From the NCBI GenBank assembly GCA_031256155.1, contig JAIRRD010000029.1, forward strand, positions 1 through 16,665: a DNA stretch of 16,665 bases, given 5' to 3'. The first letter of the stretch is position 1. Every line of letters begins with the position of its first letter. The position numbers were made by a program, and so were the translations under genes. Of the stretch, positions 6,984-15,774 are shown piece by piece. Source of the stretch: Holophagales bacterium. Lineage in GTDB: Bacteria; Acidobacteriota; Holophagae; Holophagales; Holophagaceae. A model generated the notes under the pieces. It was not told the origin of the DNA. It searched no databases and worked only from the letters and a program-made list of their open reading frames with translations.

Positions 6984-9221
6984 ATGGAACACGCCGCATC
7001 CACAGCCTTTATGGGAAGCTACTCAAGCTCGATTCTGTGGCTAATCCCTTTCTTGCCGGCCTTTGGCGCTCTCATCAACGGCGCGACAGGCCGCAGGCTC
7101 CGAAATAACAAGTTGATTGATTGCATAGCCCTTGGCTCTGTCGGTATTTCCTTTCTCCTCTCAGTCGTTTTCTTCTTCCGCCTCTTTGCTCTGGAACCAT
7201 CCCAAAGGGTCATTACCCAGAGTCTTTGGACCTGGTTTGATTTGGGCGGCGCACAGGTTTTGGGCGGTATCTCGCACAATGTGATGGAATGGGGCTATAG
7301 GGCTGACCAGTTGTCCATTGCCATGGCTCTTCTTGTCAGCGGTGCCGGCTTTTTGATTCACCTCTTCAGTACCGGCTACATGTCAGAAGAGCGCAATGAC
7401 GGGAGATACTACCGTTTCATGGCCTACATGAACTTGTTTGTGTTCTCTATGCTCAATCTGGTTCTTGGCGACAACATGATGATGATGTTCCTGGGCTGGG
7501 AGGGCGTGGGGCTTTGCTCTTACCTCTTGATTGGCTTTTACTTTGATAAGGAAACAGCCGCCGTTGCTGGCAAGAAAGCCTTTGTCACCAACCGGATTGG
7601 CGACTTTGGTTTTTTGATTGGTTTCTTCCTGCTGTTTATGATATTCGGCAGTGTTGACTTCAACACAATGATGGGCATGACGCGGGATGTCATGGCTCTG
7701 CCGGAACTGACTCTGTTTGGTGTCACCCGCGCTTCCACCTGGTGGTTCAATCTTGTTGGTATATCCCTTTTCATAGGTGCTTGCGGTAAATCGGCGCAGA
7801 TACCCCTATATGTGTGGCTGCCCGATGCTATGGCTGGCCCTACGCCTGTCAGCGCCCTTATCCACGCCGCCACTATGGTGACGAGTGGTCTGTACATGAT
7901 TTGCAGAATGAATTTCATTTACGTTAATGCCGAAACAGCCCTGGCGGTCATTTTGGCTGTTGGCGCTCTGACGGCATTTGTTAGCGCTACTATAGGCTTT
8001 GCCCAGTATGACATCAAGAAAGTTCTGGCTTACTCCACTGTTTCCCAACTGGGTTTCATGTTTATGGGTATGGGAGCGGGGGCGTTTTCAGCCGGGATGT
8101 TCCATGTGTTTACACACGCTTTTTTCAAAGCCGCGCTCTTCCTTGGAGCCGGTTCTGTTATAGTTGCCTGCCACCATGAGCAGGATATGCGGAATATGGG
8201 CGGACTGCGTAAGTACATGCCTTTTACTTTTGCTTCTATGGGATTCGCGACGCTGGCTATCTGCGGGATTTTCCCCTTCTCAGGCTTTTTCTCAAAGGAT
8301 GAAATTCTTTGGAAAGTGTTTGAAGGCTGGTACAACCACGGACACTTTGATGGCCCATGCCTCAATTTGGTTGCCTGGATACTTGGAATGCTTGGTGCTT
8401 TCTGCACGGCTTTCTACATGACAAGATTGATGGTCATGACTTTCTGGGGCAATTATCGCGGTAATGGTGAAGACCCGCATGGACTGCGGGCACCGGCTGA
8501 ACCAGACCACGATCATGGACACGCTGATCAACACCATAATAATGACCACAATGAGCATCATGAGCCCCACGCTCCCCATGAGGTCTCCTGGAATATGTGG
8601 CTACCTGTTGCCATACTCGCGGGTCTGGCAGTTATTGGCGGATTCCTCAACATCCCGCACAGTCTGCACTTTCTTGGCGGCTCACACTTCAGCGAATGGC
8701 TAAGTCCGCTGCTCCTCCAAAATAGCGCGGCTCACGCTTCGCATGGCGCTGTTCCGGCCATTGAATACTGGCTTCAGTTATTTGCGCTGGTTTGGGCTGG
8801 TCTCGCTATTTTATTGGCTCTGTGGATTTATAAGATGGATCCCACCTGGTCCAAAGCCAGGACATTTGTCGCCAAACTCCCGTTCCTGTATCGCTGGGTT
8901 CACAACAAGTACTTTGTTGATGAATTTTATGAATTCGCCATCATAAATTCCTGTAAGCGCCTTTCCGCCCAGCTTTGGGCATTTGATGCCTGGGTTGTTG
9001 ACGGTATGGTGAATGGAGCCGCTCGTATATCGCTGCTTGCGGGCAAGTTTACTTTTTGGATTGATGCCCGTATTGTTGACGGTTTGGTCAACGCTGTGGC
9101 CTGGTCGTTTAAACAGACATCTCTGTTCTTCCGTTTCTTTCAATCAGGGCGCCTTCAACACTATGCCTTTGTAATGTTCTTTGGCTTCCTGGCTTTCGCC
9201 TTCTGGCGTTTCCTGGTTTAG
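6984..9221 (+). CDS. nuoL: NADH-quinone oxidoreductase subunit L (NuoL), antiporter-like proton pump
   Basis: NuoL is the distal Mrp-antiporter-like subunit, with a long lateral helix that braces NuoM and NuoN. The 745-residue product has the expected pump residues: the TM5 glutamate in FLGWEGVGLCSYLLIGF, the TM7 lysine in ACGKSAQIPLYVWLPDAM, the conserved histidine in LIHAATMVTSGLYM, and the TM12 lysine in GFFSKDEIL. The C terminus shows the long amphipathic segment and a final helix (YAFVMFFGFLAFAFW). Residues 508-532 form an unusually histidine-rich loop (ten His with many Asp and Glu) before the next membrane segment. The start is ATG 6984 with AAGGGG at 6973-6978. A GTG six bases earlier overlaps that site and is less likely. 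Confidence 0.97.
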   Translation: MEHAASTAFMGSYSSSILWLIPFLPAFGALINGATGRRLRNNKLIDCIALGSVGISFLLSVVFFFRLFALEPSQRVITQSLWTWFDLGGAQVLGGISHNVMEWGYRADQLSIAMALLVSGAGFLIHLFSTGYMSEERNDGRYYRFMAYMNLFVFSMLNLVLGDNMMMMFLGWEGVGLCSYLLIGFYFDKETAAVAGKKAFVTNRIGDFGFLIGFFLLFMIFGSVDFNTMMGMTRDVMALPELTLFGVTRASTWWFNLVGISLFIGACGKSAQIPLYVWLPDAMAGPTPVSALIHAATMVTSGLYMICRMNFIYVNAETALAVILAVGALTAFVSATIGFAQYDIKKVLAYSTVSQLGFMFMGMGAGAFSAGMFHVFTHAFFKAALFLGAGSVIVACHHEQDMRNMGGLRKYMPFTFASMGFATLAICGIFPFSGFFSKDEILWKVFEGWYNHGHFDGPCLNLVAWILGMLGAFCTAFYMTRLMVMTFWGNYRGNGEDPHGLRAPAEPDHDHGHADQHHNNDHNEHHEPHAPHEVSWNMWLPVAILAGLAVIGGFLNIPHSLHFLGGSHFSEWLSPLLLQNSAAHASHGAVPAIEYWLQLFALVWAGLAILLALWIYKMDPTWSKARTFVAKLPFLYRWVHNKYFVDEFYEFAIINSCKRLSAQLWAFDAWVVDGMVNGAARISLLAGKFTFWIDARIVDGLVNAVAWSFKQTSLFFRFFQSGRLQHYAFVMFFGFLAFAFWRFLV

Positions 9222-9248
9222 TTTTTTATTATGTCCCTTGGAGTCCCC

Positions 9249-10889
9249 ATGCCTATGATCCCCTGGTTTAAGAACCTCCCGCTTTGGGTCACGGCTGTGC
9301 CGCTTCTTGGCGCTTTGCTGTTGCTCTTTATACCCAAAGCTAAGCGCCGTTTGCTGGAGCTGGGCGCGTTTTCAATCGCCATTCTGGACTTTATCCTGAG
9401 CATCCCGCTCTGGTTCCAGTACGACCGCACGACTTCAGCCGTTCAATGGGTGACGGAGATGGACTGGATACCGTCCATTGGTGTCAAATTCAGTATTGGT
9501 ATGGACGGAATCAGTCTGGTGCTTTTCATGCTGACTACCTTCATTGGCGCTATCGCTGTGTGGTGTTCCTTTTCCGCCATTACTGAACGCTTTAAAGAAT
9601 TCTACATATGGGTACTGGTCATGCAGTTCACCATGCTGGGTGTCTTTATTTGCCAGGATATGTTCCTCTTCTATTTGTTCTGGGAAATAATGCTGGTTCC
9701 GATGTACTTCCTGATAGCTATCTGGGGCGGCCCTCAAAAGCTGTACGCCGCTATCAAGCTGTTCCTCTATACCCTAAGCGGCGGCGTATTGATGCTCGTT
9801 GGCATTTTGGCGATTTACTTCCTTCAGTACAAAACAACCGGCGTTTATGACCTGAGCATCGCGTCTTTCCACAACATGGCCGGTGCTATCGCCGCTCAAA
9901 GCCAGACTTTCCAGGTTCTCTTATGCCTGGCTTTCTTTATCGCTTTTGCCATTAAGGTGCCAATGTTCCCATTCCATACGTGGCTGCCTGATGCCCACGT
10001 TCAGGCCCCCACCGCTGGTTCGGTTATACTGGCTGGTATTCTTTTGAAAATGGGAACTTACGGCTTTGTCCGCTTCATGCTGCCTATTTTCCCGAATATA
10101 CTCCCGACCTTGATGCCCTGCTTCCTAACGCTGACAATAATAGGCATTGTCTATGGCGCGCTGGTAGCTATGATCCAGAAGGATATGAAAAAACTGGTGG
10201 CTTACAGTTCCGTCAGCCACTTAGGCATGTGTATGCTGGGACTTTTTGCTCTCAATCCGAATGGAATCATGGGTGCTATGTTTCAGATGATAAACCACGG
10301 TATTTCAACATCAGGACTCTTCCTCATAGTTGGCATTGTCTATGAACGGCGACATGTCCGACAGATTGCCGATTTTGGCGGATTGAGCAAGACCATGCCC
10401 ATCTATGCCACGGTTTTCATGATATTGACCATGAGTTCCATTGGTCTTCCGGGTCTGAACGGATTTATTGGCGAATTTGCCATTCTGCAGGGCGCTTTCC
10501 AGGCTCAGCCCTGGTGGGCAGTTGTAGCAACCAGCGGTATCATACTTGGTGCGGCATACATGCTATGGCTCTACCAGCGCGTTATGTTTGGCCCTATAGA
10601 CGATATCAATACTCCAATGAAAGACTTAAATGCCAGAGAGATAGGTTATTTTGCCCCGCTTGTCGTTGCCGCTTTTTGGATTGGGCTGATGCCATCCCCA
10701 ATAATGAATGTGCTTCAGAAGCCCATTGAAAATTTAGTTATGCAGGTCAACCCCGACTTCTACAAAGGTCAGGATTTGGAAAAAAATAAAGCCGAGGCCG
10801 CCAGACTGGGTATCAGGGCTATGGAAGCCGCCCCTCACGCCCATGATGACAACGACCACGGCGATGAAGTTGGTAACGGAGGCCAATAA
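9249..10889 (+). CDS. nuoM: NADH-quinone oxidoreductase subunit M (NuoM), antiporter-like proton pump
   Basis: NuoM is the middle of the three antiporter-like pumps. The 546-residue product has the TM5 glutamate in YLFWEIMLVPMYFLIAIWGG, the TM7 lysine in AFAIKVPMFPFHTWLPDAH, then QAPTAGSVILAGILLKMGTY, YSSVSHLGMCMLG, and the TM12 glutamate in GLNGFIGEFAIL. The start at ATG 9249 is chosen because CTTGGAG at 9237-9243 sits five bases upstream. An ATG at 9231 in the same frame would place that site inside the gene. The C-terminal tail after the last helix is hydrophilic and His/Asp-rich (HAHDDNDH near the end), which many NuoM proteins lack. The stop overlaps the nuoN start by one base (TAATG). 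Confidence 0.97.
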   Translation: MPMIPWFKNLPLWVTAVPLLGALLLLFIPKAKRRLLELGAFSIAILDFILSIPLWFQYDRTTSAVQWVTEMDWIPSIGVKFSIGMDGISLVLFMLTTFIGAIAVWCSFSAITERFKEFYIWVLVMQFTMLGVFICQDMFLFYLFWEIMLVPMYFLIAIWGGPQKLYAAIKLFLYTLSGGVLMLVGILAIYFLQYKTTGVYDLSIASFHNMAGAIAAQSQTFQVLLCLAFFIAFAIKVPMFPFHTWLPDAHVQAPTAGSVILAGILLKMGTYGFVRFMLPIFPNILPTLMPCFLTLTIIGIVYGALVAMIQKDMKKLVAYSSVSHLGMCMLGLFALNPNGIMGAMFQMINHGISTSGLFLIVGIVYERRHVRQIADFGGLSKTMPIYATVFMILTMSSIGLPGLNGFIGEFAILQGAFQAQPWWAVVATSGIILGAAYMLWLYQRVMFGPIDDINTPMKDLNAREIGYFAPLVVAAFWIGLMPSPIMNVLQKPIENLVMQVNPDFYKGQDLEKNKAEAARLGIRAMEAAPHAHDDNDHGDEVGNGGQ

Positions 10890-12349
10890 TGCCCTTCGCC
10901 CAAGCCCTCTGGGAGTCCCTGGTAGGGGATAGCCCACTGGTTCTGCCAGTGCTTTTCCTCTGGCTGACCGGAACTCTCATGTTATGGCCCCTTGATTCCT
11001 GGCTCCTGAAACGGATGCCAAAGGAACGCTGGTCGTTCATTACCGCTGTCATTCTGATTGTGACATGCTGGTTTGTAATTAATGCACCAAACGCTATTGG
11101 CTTTGCGGATATGTTTCGCGTTGACGGCGTTACAAAAGGATTTCAAATTATTTGCATAGGGGCTGGAGTGTTCACAACTGCCCTTGGCCACAAGCAATTT
11201 GACGCATTGAAGGAACACACCGCTGAATACTATGCACTGATACTCTTTTCCATCAGTGGTATGTTGCTCCTTGTCGGCGCTACAGATTTGGTTTCCATGT
11301 TTTTTGCTCTGGAACTCATGTCCCTGTGTATTTATATACTCGTGGGCTACTTGAGAACACAAGAGCGCAGCGTTGAAGCCGGAATCAAGTATTTTCTGCT
11401 GGGTGCTTTCAGCAGTGGCATACTCCTCTTTGGTATTTCATTGCTCTTTGCCGCTACGGGCGGAACAACCACCAATTTAGAGCGGCTCGGCCAAGCCATT
11501 GCCTTGGCTCCCGGCAACCATGATCTTTTAGTATTCAGCGGCGTATTGATGGTTCTTATTGGCTTTGCTTTCAAAGTGGCCGCAGTTCCATTTCATATGT
11601 GGAGTCCCGATGTCTATGAAGGTGCACCGACTCCCGTAACCGCTTTTCTTTCAATGGCACCTAAAGCCGCTGCCCTTGCCGCCTTCCTGAGGGTCTTTGG
11701 CGCTGGTTTCCACAGTGTCAGCGAAAACTGGATAGCGCCGCTTTCATTTATCGCGGCGGCTAGCATGATTCTTGGCAATATCGCCGCACTGCGCCAGCAG
11801 AGCATTAAGAGAATGTTGGCCTATTCGTCAATTGCCCATGTCGGCTACATGCTACTTGGCATTCTTTCTATGGATACCCAGGCGGGTACACAAGCTGTCT
11901 GGTTTTACATGACAACTTACCTCTTTATGCAAGCAGGTGCTTTCGCTGTTGTAATACACCTGCAGGGCGTAGAAGAAGGCGAAAGGATAGAGGATTTCCG
12001 CGGATTGGGCAAACGACATCCGTTACTGGCTTTCGCAATGATGGTCTTTATGCTCAGTTTGGCCGGTATCCCTCCTTTGCTTGGTTTTTTCAGCAAGTTT
12101 TATCTCTTCAGACTTGCGATCATTGAGGGCTTTGTCACTTTAACCGTTATCGCGCTGTTGACCAGCGTCATAGCCGCTTACTACTACTTAAATGTTGTAG
12201 CGCAAATGTACTTCAAAGAACCAGACGAAAAAGAACTTGGCCGTATGGGCATTTGCACAAGCACTGTTGTCACGGTATGCAGTGCGGTTTTGCTTGTAGG
12301 GACTGCCTTTGGCCCCTGGATTATGAAGTGGGTTGGAAAAATATTATAG
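10889..12349 (+). CDS. nuoN: NADH-quinone oxidoreductase subunit N (NuoN), antiporter-like proton pump
   Basis: NuoN is the antiporter-like pump closest to NuoK and the quinone module. The 486-residue product has the TM5 glutamate in FFALELMSLCIYILVGY, the TM7 lysine in GFAFKVAAVPFHMWSPDVY, then EGAPTPVTAFLSMAPKAAAL, YSSIAHVGYMLLG, and the TM12 lysine in PPLLGFFSKFYLF. About fourteen hydrophobic helices fit the family. The start is ATG 10889, overlapping the nuoM stop by one base, with GGAGG at 10878-10882. It is the last nuo gene. No clear intrinsic terminator follows, so the next gene, 50 bases away, may be partly cotranscribed. Confidence 0.97.
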   Translation: MPFAQALWESLVGDSPLVLPVLFLWLTGTLMLWPLDSWLLKRMPKERWSFITAVILIVTCWFVINAPNAIGFADMFRVDGVTKGFQIICIGAGVFTTALGHKQFDALKEHTAEYYALILFSISGMLLLVGATDLVSMFFALELMSLCIYILVGYLRTQERSVEAGIKYFLLGAFSSGILLFGISLLFAATGGTTTNLERLGQAIALAPGNHDLLVFSGVLMVLIGFAFKVAAVPFHMWSPDVYEGAPTPVTAFLSMAPKAAALAAFLRVFGAGFHSVSENWIAPLSFIAAASMILGNIAALRQQSIKRMLAYSSIAHVGYMLLGILSMDTQAGTQAVWFYMTTYLFMQAGAFAVVIHLQGVEEGERIEDFRGLGKRHPLLAFAMMVFMLSLAGIPPLLGFFSKFYLFRLAIIEGFVTLTVIALLTSVIAAYYYLNVVAQMYFKEPDEKELGRMGICTSTVVTVCSAVLLVGTAFGPWIMKWVGKIL

Positions 12350-12365
12350 CATAGCGGTTTACATA

Positions 12366-12387
12366 AATTCAGGTTGCCATCTGAATT
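12366..12387 (+). promoter_or_regulatory. Inverted repeat abutting the ribosome binding site of the repeat-protein gene
   Basis: AATTCAG at 12366-12372 and CTGAATT at 12381-12387 are perfect 7-base inverted repeats around an 8-base loop. The right arm ends exactly where the GGAGG ribosome binding site begins (12388-12392). It could be an operator, an mRNA hairpin that modulates ribosome access, or a weak stem at the end of the nuo transcript. There is no T-run, so a standard intrinsic terminator is unlikely. Structure seen in sequence; function inferred. Confidence 0.35.
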
Positions 12388-12399
12388 GGAGGTCTTGCA

Positions 12400-14397
12400 A
12401 TGACTGATACAGATTCTTCTGGAGAGTCTCCACGGATTGGTGAACAACTAGAAAACTCTAAACAAAGAGTGGGCATGATTCTAAAAAATTATGTCCATTC
12501 TTTTTCAACCCTGTTAACTGTCTCATGTGCATTACTCATTCTCGTTGCCTTGGTTTGGTTATTGTGGCCTAAAGAAAATGTTTATGTCGCAGGGGGTGTC
12601 GGTCGGGCACCTGACCTTCGTGTCGCCACACTTTGGCATAACGGTAAGGCGCAACAACTGACTGATGGCACACTACATTCAAGGGCCACTTCCGTTTTTG
12701 TCTCTGGCAAAGACATCTACGTTGCTGGATGGGAGGGTACCAGAGCCATGCTCTGGAAAAATGGTGAGCCCAAGTCGTTGACCGAAGATGGCAAAACAGC
12801 AGAGGCTCATTCAGTACATGTGGTTGGCAATGATGTGTGCGTAGCGGGATATGAAAAAGAAGGGTCTGTGCCTGACGCGAAAAAAAGAGCCATGCTTTGG
12901 TTAAATGGCAAACCACACCAACTGTCATCAGGTGAAAATGATGCTGAAGCTCATTCAGTTTACATGTCAGGCTCAGACATTTATGTGGCGGGCTATGAGG
13001 AAAACGCTGAAAACAAAGTAAAAGCAATGCTTTGGAAAAATGGTAACCCACAGCTTTTGACTTGGAATAAATACGGTTTTTCAATCTCGAATAACGAGAA
13101 AGCATTTTCTGTTTGCGTTTATGATGGTGATGTATATGTTGCCGGAAATTCAAATTATGAAGCCGTTCTCTGGAAAAATGGAGTGCCACGGCCATTGGGA
13201 GGGGACGGCATAAGCGAAGCGCTATCTGTCTATGTTGTAGACAAAGAGGTTTACGTGACTGGACAAAAATATTCTTCTAACTATTATTACGCAATGCTCT
13301 GGGTAAACGGAATGTCAAAGCGTTTGGCAACTGGTATATCGCCATCTCTAAAAGCCAATTCAGTTTGCGTGGCTGGGAAGGATGTATATGTGACCGGTGT
13401 AGAAAGCAATAACCTGACACTATGGAAAAATGGTAATGCACAATATCTTACGGAAGACGAACTTTATCCTTTTGATACAAATGCTGTTTATACGGTGGGG
13501 AGTGATGTTTACGTAGCAGGGAGCGCTGAACCCGCTGGTGAAAGAATGCGGGCCGCTTTATGGAAGAATGGTAAATTACAATTTCTGACTGATGGGGACG
13601 ATTTTGCATCGGCAAATTCGGTATTTGTGAATAAAAGAGATGTGTATGTGGCTGGACAAGATGGTAAACGTGTAATTTTATGGAAAAATGGCAAACCCCA
13701 ACCACTGAGTGACGGCTGGATAGATGCTAACGCAAGTACTGTCTATGTTCATGGTCGTGATGTGTACGTAGCGGGAAATGATGCCAACCGCGCAATTCTA
13801 TGGAAAAACGGGGTACCTCAGGCGTTAACTGACGGCAAAAAATTTTCGGAAGCCAGTTGGGTTTTCGCCACAGGTGACACTGTTTATGTTGCCGGCTGTG
13901 TTAACGGAGATGAAGGAATAGATGCTGTACTATGGAAAAACGGCATACCGCATAAGCTGATTGAAGGCGAAAGTTTTTCCTCAGCATCTTATGTTTATGC
14001 GTCAGGGACAGATGTTTACATAGCCGGGCGCGATAGTAGTGGGTTCAAACTCTGGAAAAATGGAAGTCTGCAAAAACTTTTGAAACAAGGAGATTCCGTA
14101 AAAGTAACATCTGCCCGTGTTTCAGGGAAAGATGTCTATTTAACGGGTTTTGAAAAGAATCAGGATGGTAAATATACAGCCTTTCTCTGGAAAAATGGTG
14201 ACGTACAAAAACTGACTGATGGCAAAAAATCTGCATCGGCGCATTCGGCTTTTGTATCAGGAAAAAATGTTTATGTGTTTGGAGCACAGGAAACCTCAGA
14301 CAACAAATCTGTTCCCGTAATATGGAAAAACGGCAAGGTCAGGTATCTTATTGATGATCAAAAGGAGTTTATGCCAGTCTCTTTTTTTGTAAAGTGA
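12400..14397 (+). CDS. Membrane-anchored protein with fourteen VYVAG/LWKNG repeats, probable beta-propeller
   Basis: The function is unknown. The 665-residue protein has a polar N terminus (1-34) with basic residues (KQRVGMILKN), one membrane helix (about 36-56), then fourteen tandem units of about 43 residues filling the rest (60-665). The consensus unit is [D/N]VYVAG, a variable turn of 3-14 residues, AxLWKNG, xPQxLTDG, then a variable stretch and AxSVYVSG. Each unit could give four short beta strands, the usual content of a propeller blade. Basic residues before the helix suggest N-inside, with the repeats outside the cytoplasmic membrane. Similar LWKNG repeat proteins occur in diverse bacteria without a known role, to my recollection. 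The start is ATG 12400 with GGAGG at 12388-12392. Composition is more AT-rich than the nuo genes. Confidence 0.9.
   Translation: MTDTDSSGESPRIGEQLENSKQRVGMILKNYVHSFSTLLTVSCALLILVALVWLLWPKENVYVAGGVGRAPDLRVATLWHNGKAQQLTDGTLHSRATSVFVSGKDIYVAGWEGTRAMLWKNGEPKSLTEDGKTAEAHSVHVVGNDVCVAGYEKEGSVPDAKKRAMLWLNGKPHQLSSGENDAEAHSVYMSGSDIYVAGYEENAENKVKAMLWKNGNPQLLTWNKYGFSISNNEKAFSVCVYDGDVYVAGNSNYEAVLWKNGVPRPLGGDGISEALSVYVVDKEVYVTGQKYSSNYYYAMLWVNGMSKRLATGISPSLKANSVCVAGKDVYVTGVESNNLTLWKNGNAQYLTEDELYPFDTNAVYTVGSDVYVAGSAEPAGERMRAALWKNGKLQFLTDGDDFASANSVFVNKRDVYVAGQDGKRVILWKNGKPQPLSDGWIDANASTVYVHGRDVYVAGNDANRAILWKNGVPQALTDGKKFSEASWVFATGDTVYVAGCVNGDEGIDAVLWKNGIPHKLIEGESFSSASYVYASGTDVYIAGRDSSGFKLWKNGSLQKLLKQGDSVKVTSARVSGKDVYLTGFEKNQDGKYTAFLWKNGDVQKLTDGKKSASAHSAFVSGKNVYVFGAQETSDNKSVPVIWKNGKVRYLIDDQKEFMPVSFFVK
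12577..14394 (+). repeat. Fourteen-unit degenerate tandem repeat inside the LWKNG protein gene
   Basis: Units begin at each [D/N/E/T]-V/I-Y-V-A/T-G motif and average about 130 bases. At DNA level the best-kept core is the TGGAAAAATGG-type stretch encoding WKNG, which recurs in most units. Other parts have diverged, so this is an old protein repeat and not a recent DNA amplification. Two units (first and third) and the sixth vary the core (WHNG, WLNG, WVNG), and the last has IWKNG. Confidence 0.85.
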
Positions 14398-14418
14398 TTC
14401 ACTTGATCGGTGTCCTCC

Positions 14419-15753
14419 ATGCGCCCATTTCTATTCTGCGCCGCCATAGCGTACTCATCCCTTTCGGGTCAACATGCCTTTGACCTCCGTATCCAGGATC
14501 GCACGGCCCAGGTTGCTCCCGCACGCCTCAGAGCAACGGTCGAATCACTTGCTTCCTTTGGGACAAGGCATACCCTGTCCGATTCATCTCAGCCAAATCG
14601 GGGCAGCAAAGCGGCGCAGATGTGGATCATCAATCACGTAAAGTCTTTACAGGCAATTCCCGGAAGCAGACTGCAGCTTTATGAGGAACGCTTTAAAGCC
14701 GGAGGTAGCGGACGCCTGCCCCAACCGGTTGAATTGGTAAACCTTGGCGCGATACTGCCGGGAGTTGATTCTTCCAGAGCAAAAGAAGTCTTGGTAATAG
14801 CGGGTCATTACGACAGCCTGCCATCAGGCCCGGATACCAATGCCGATGGGCCCGGCGCTGTGGACGATGCCAGCGGAGTTGCCCTATGCCTTGAAATGGC
14901 CAGAATCATGGCTGCGGAAAAACCAGCAATTACAATTTATTTTGTTGCGTCCACAGCCGAGGAGCAGGGTCTTATCGGGGCAACACATCTGGCTAAACGC
15001 CTGAAAGCAGAAGGATTTACGGTAAGGGGTATGATTGCGGTTGACATGGCAGGCAACGCGCATGGAATTAGCGGAGACACGGACAACACAACCATCAGGT
15101 GTTTTTCCGAAGGCGTACCTTCAATTGAATCAGAAGCACAAAAGCGTTTGCGCGAAGCGCTTGGAGGCGAGAATGACGGACTAAGCCGGGAATGGGCAAG
15201 GTACGTCAAACGATTTGGTGAACCATACGCCGACAATTTGGACATCTGGATTATGCTAAGGCGCGACCGAGTGGGGCGCGGCGGAGACCATACGCCCTTC
15301 GCAAACGAAGGTTTCCCCGCCATTCGTTTTACAGACACCTTTGAAAATTATGACCGCCAGCACCAAATACCACGAGTTGAAAATGGCCGCCGCTATGGCG
15401 ACACGCCCGATTTTTTTGATGAAAACTACTGCGCAAAAGTCACTCGTGCCATTCTGGCCTCTTTTATGCACTTAGGCAATGCCCCTGCCCCTCCATATGA
15501 CATTGCCATCGGAGGCAACGGAACAGCGAATACCAAACTCACCTGGAAATTGCCAGACGACCCCAGGATCAGCAATCTGGTAATCTACCGCCGCCGTTCA
15601 GACACCATTCACTGGCAAAAAACCAAGACATTACCCAAATCAACAGAACTCACACTGCAAAACGTAATGCTGGACAACAACGTATTTGCCATCGCAACGG
15701 TTGACACCAATGGCAACGAAAGCGTTCCTGTTTATCCAACGGCGCTAAAATAA
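14419..15753 (+). CDS. Secreted M28 family zinc peptidase with C-terminal FnIII-like domain
   Basis: This is a probable exported aminopeptidase-type metalloenzyme of the M28 family, which uses two zinc ions. A short signal peptide (MRPFLFCAAIAYSSLSG) is followed by a prodomain-like stretch (LRATVESLASFGTRHTLSD) common in these enzymes. The zinc ligands are visible in order: His130 and Asp132 neighbourhood in AGHYDS, Asp149 in VDDASG, the catalytic Glu181 and ligand Glu182 in TAEEQGL, Asp209 in VDMAGN, and His291 in GDHTPF. Residues about 360-444 (from PYDIAI through LTWKLP, LVIYRRR and ATVDTNGNES) look like a fibronectin type III domain. I use ATG 14419; a GTG at 14410 would add three residues. 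Neither start has a good ribosome binding site. It lies 21 bases after the repeat-protein gene. Confidence 0.9.
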   Translation: MRPFLFCAAIAYSSLSGQHAFDLRIQDRTAQVAPARLRATVESLASFGTRHTLSDSSQPNRGSKAAQMWIINHVKSLQAIPGSRLQLYEERFKAGGSGRLPQPVELVNLGAILPGVDSSRAKEVLVIAGHYDSLPSGPDTNADGPGAVDDASGVALCLEMARIMAAEKPAITIYFVASTAEEQGLIGATHLAKRLKAEGFTVRGMIAVDMAGNAHGISGDTDNTTIRCFSEGVPSIESEAQKRLREALGGENDGLSREWARYVKRFGEPYADNLDIWIMLRRDRVGRGGDHTPFANEGFPAIRFTDTFENYDRQHQIPRVENGRRYGDTPDFFDENYCAKVTRAILASFMHLGNAPAPPYDIAIGGNGTANTKLTWKLPDDPRISNLVIYRRRSDTIHWQKTKTLPKSTELTLQNVMLDNNVFAIATVDTNGNESVPVYPTALK

Positions 15754-15774
15754 AAATTGCTATTAGGATGAGCA

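Noticed and set aside
7019-8579. Several minus-strand open frames opposite nuoL
   Set aside because: They are shadows of a highly conserved membrane protein gene, with no ribosome binding sites or recognisable products.
12350-12399. Intrinsic terminator after nuoN
   Set aside because: The only stem is AT-rich, has seven pairs and is followed by a ribosome binding site instead of a T-run.
12569-13195. Long minus-strand open frame (208 codons) opposite the LWKNG gene, with repeated HFSRxRL-like motifs
   Set aside because: The repeats are the antisense image of the plus-strand WKNG repeats; there is no ribosome binding site and the plus-strand gene is convincing.
12577-14394. Regular recurrence of TGGAAAAATGG as a possible CRISPR-like or satellite array
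   Set aside because: The recurrences fall in one codon frame, spacing varies by multiples of three, and the flanks diverge at synonymous sites, so this is protein repeat conservation.
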